Of a stretch of 5,231 bases of DNA, positions 5,023 to 5,231 are shown in pieces. The DNA is from an uncultured Clostridia bacterium (GTDB lineage: Bacteria > Bacillota > Clostridia > TANB77 > CAG-508). Each line of letters opens with the position of its first letter. Position 1 is the first letter of the stretch. The stretch lies in the NCBI GenBank assembly GCA_947628925.1, contig CANRBU010000079.1, positions 1 through 5,231 of the forward strand, given 5' to 3'. The notes beneath the pieces are model-generated. The model saw only the letters and a program-made list of their open reading frames with translations, was not told the origin of the DNA and did no database searches. Both the position numbers and the translations under genes were made by a program.

Positions 5023-5231
5023 TTATTCGTCCAGGGTGACTTTGTACGTCACCCTACCATGCATTGGAGTAATATCAAAGTCGGCAGAGACTACTTTCGA
5101 GTGCGCATAAACGGACTCAAAATATTCCTTCCCATGCTCAAATAGAAACTTTTTAAAGTGCTCTATGTCACTGAGAAGATAGCCTAAGCCATCTATACCA
5201 GACTCATCCCAATAGGTGACTTCTATTGGGA
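5023..5231 (-). CDS. Hypothetical protein, C-terminal fragment (5' end outside window)
   Basis: On the minus strand a frame is open from the window edge to TAA at 5025-5023, giving 68 complete codons. I do not recognise the product. The fragment is acidic and aromatic-rich. It starts PIEVTYWDESGIDG, has a likely helix around SDIEHFKKFLFEHGKEYF, and ends in probable beta-strands SKVVSADFDI and RVTYKVTLDE. There are no cysteines and no membrane segment. A leftward terminator just after the stop supports a real gene. Composition differs from all others here: GC is about 42% by hand count over 5041-5220, against about 23% in sampled 60-base lines of the M16 genes. It also uses GTC, GAC, GGC, GCG and TCG codons that are rare nearby, which suggests acquisition or different selection. 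Alternatively it could be a structured non-coding region, given two internal inverted repeats. Confidence 0.65.
   Translation of the reverse strand, partial: PIEVTYWDESGIDGLGYLLSDIEHFKKFLFEHGKEYFESVYAHSKVVSADFDITPMHGRVTYKVTLDE
5033..5055. repeat. Perfect 8-bp inverted repeat, 7-nt loop
   Basis: AGGGTGAC (5033-5040) and GTCACCCT (5048-5055) are perfect reverse complements around 7 nt. The repeat lies in the last codons of the minus-strand frame and encodes the repeated VT.KVT strand, so part of the symmetry may come from the protein sequence. No T-run follows on either side. Confidence 0.75.
5207..5231. repeat. Perfect 9-bp inverted repeat, 7-nt loop
   Basis: TCCCAATAG (5207-5215) and CTATTGGGA (5223-5231) are perfect reverse complements around GTGACTT. 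The repeat reaches the window edge, so the stem may be longer. It also lies inside the minus-strand frame. Confidence 0.75.

Noticed and set aside
4981..5055. Short CRISPR-like or mobile-element end made of the hairpins at the right end
   Set aside because: The repeats differ in sequence and lack regular spacers, and no transposase or terminal inverted repeat is visible in the window.

Overview
The window looks like chromosomal DNA from a low-GC, Gram-positive, Clostridia-like bacterium, probably an uncultured gut-type lineage. The protein-coding strand is very rich in A, codons such as AGA, GCA, ACA and TTA dominate, Shine-Dalgarno (SD) sites are purine-rich, and a Spo0E-like phosphatase, an S21 protein and a YmfF/YmfH-type M16 pair are present. 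The taxonomic placement is inference from these features, not from a search.

Layout on the plus strand. Positions 1-909 are the 3' half of ftsH, the membrane AAA+ zinc protease; its 5' part lies outside the window. Its stop codon overlaps the start of a membrane-anchored J-domain protein (909-1508). A near-perfect housekeeping promoter (1557-1585) and a short structured leader then drive rpsU (1648-1818, ribosomal protein S21, too short for most ORF lists), which ends in an intrinsic terminator. Next come two M16-family peptidase-like genes in tandem: a YmfF-like one (1956-3224) that has lost the zinc-binding motif but keeps the R/Y substrate-binding pair, and a YmfH-like one (3280-4569) that keeps the zinc site but has lost the R/Y pair. 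They look like the two halves of one heterodimeric enzyme. A strong terminator closes this unit.

A small Spo0E-like aspartyl-phosphate phosphatase gene (4754-4906) follows. Upstream of it are two tandem Spo0A-box-like sequences spaced one helical turn apart, and a plausible sigma-A promoter. It ends in its own terminator.

The last roughly 260 bases change character. An 11-bp perfect tandem repeat sits between two convergent terminators. A minus-strand reading frame (5023 to the window end, C-terminal part only) has clearly higher GC and different codon use from the rest, and contains two perfect inverted repeats with 7-nt loops. I do not recognise its product.

Functionally, the window groups membrane protein quality control (FtsH plus a membrane J-protein), translation (S21), a putative peptide- or protein-processing M16 heterodimer and sporulation-phosphorelay control. 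Most of it is ordinary core genome. The least ordinary parts are the Spo0A-box/Spo0E arrangement, the structured rpsU leader and the compositionally distinct right-hand end.
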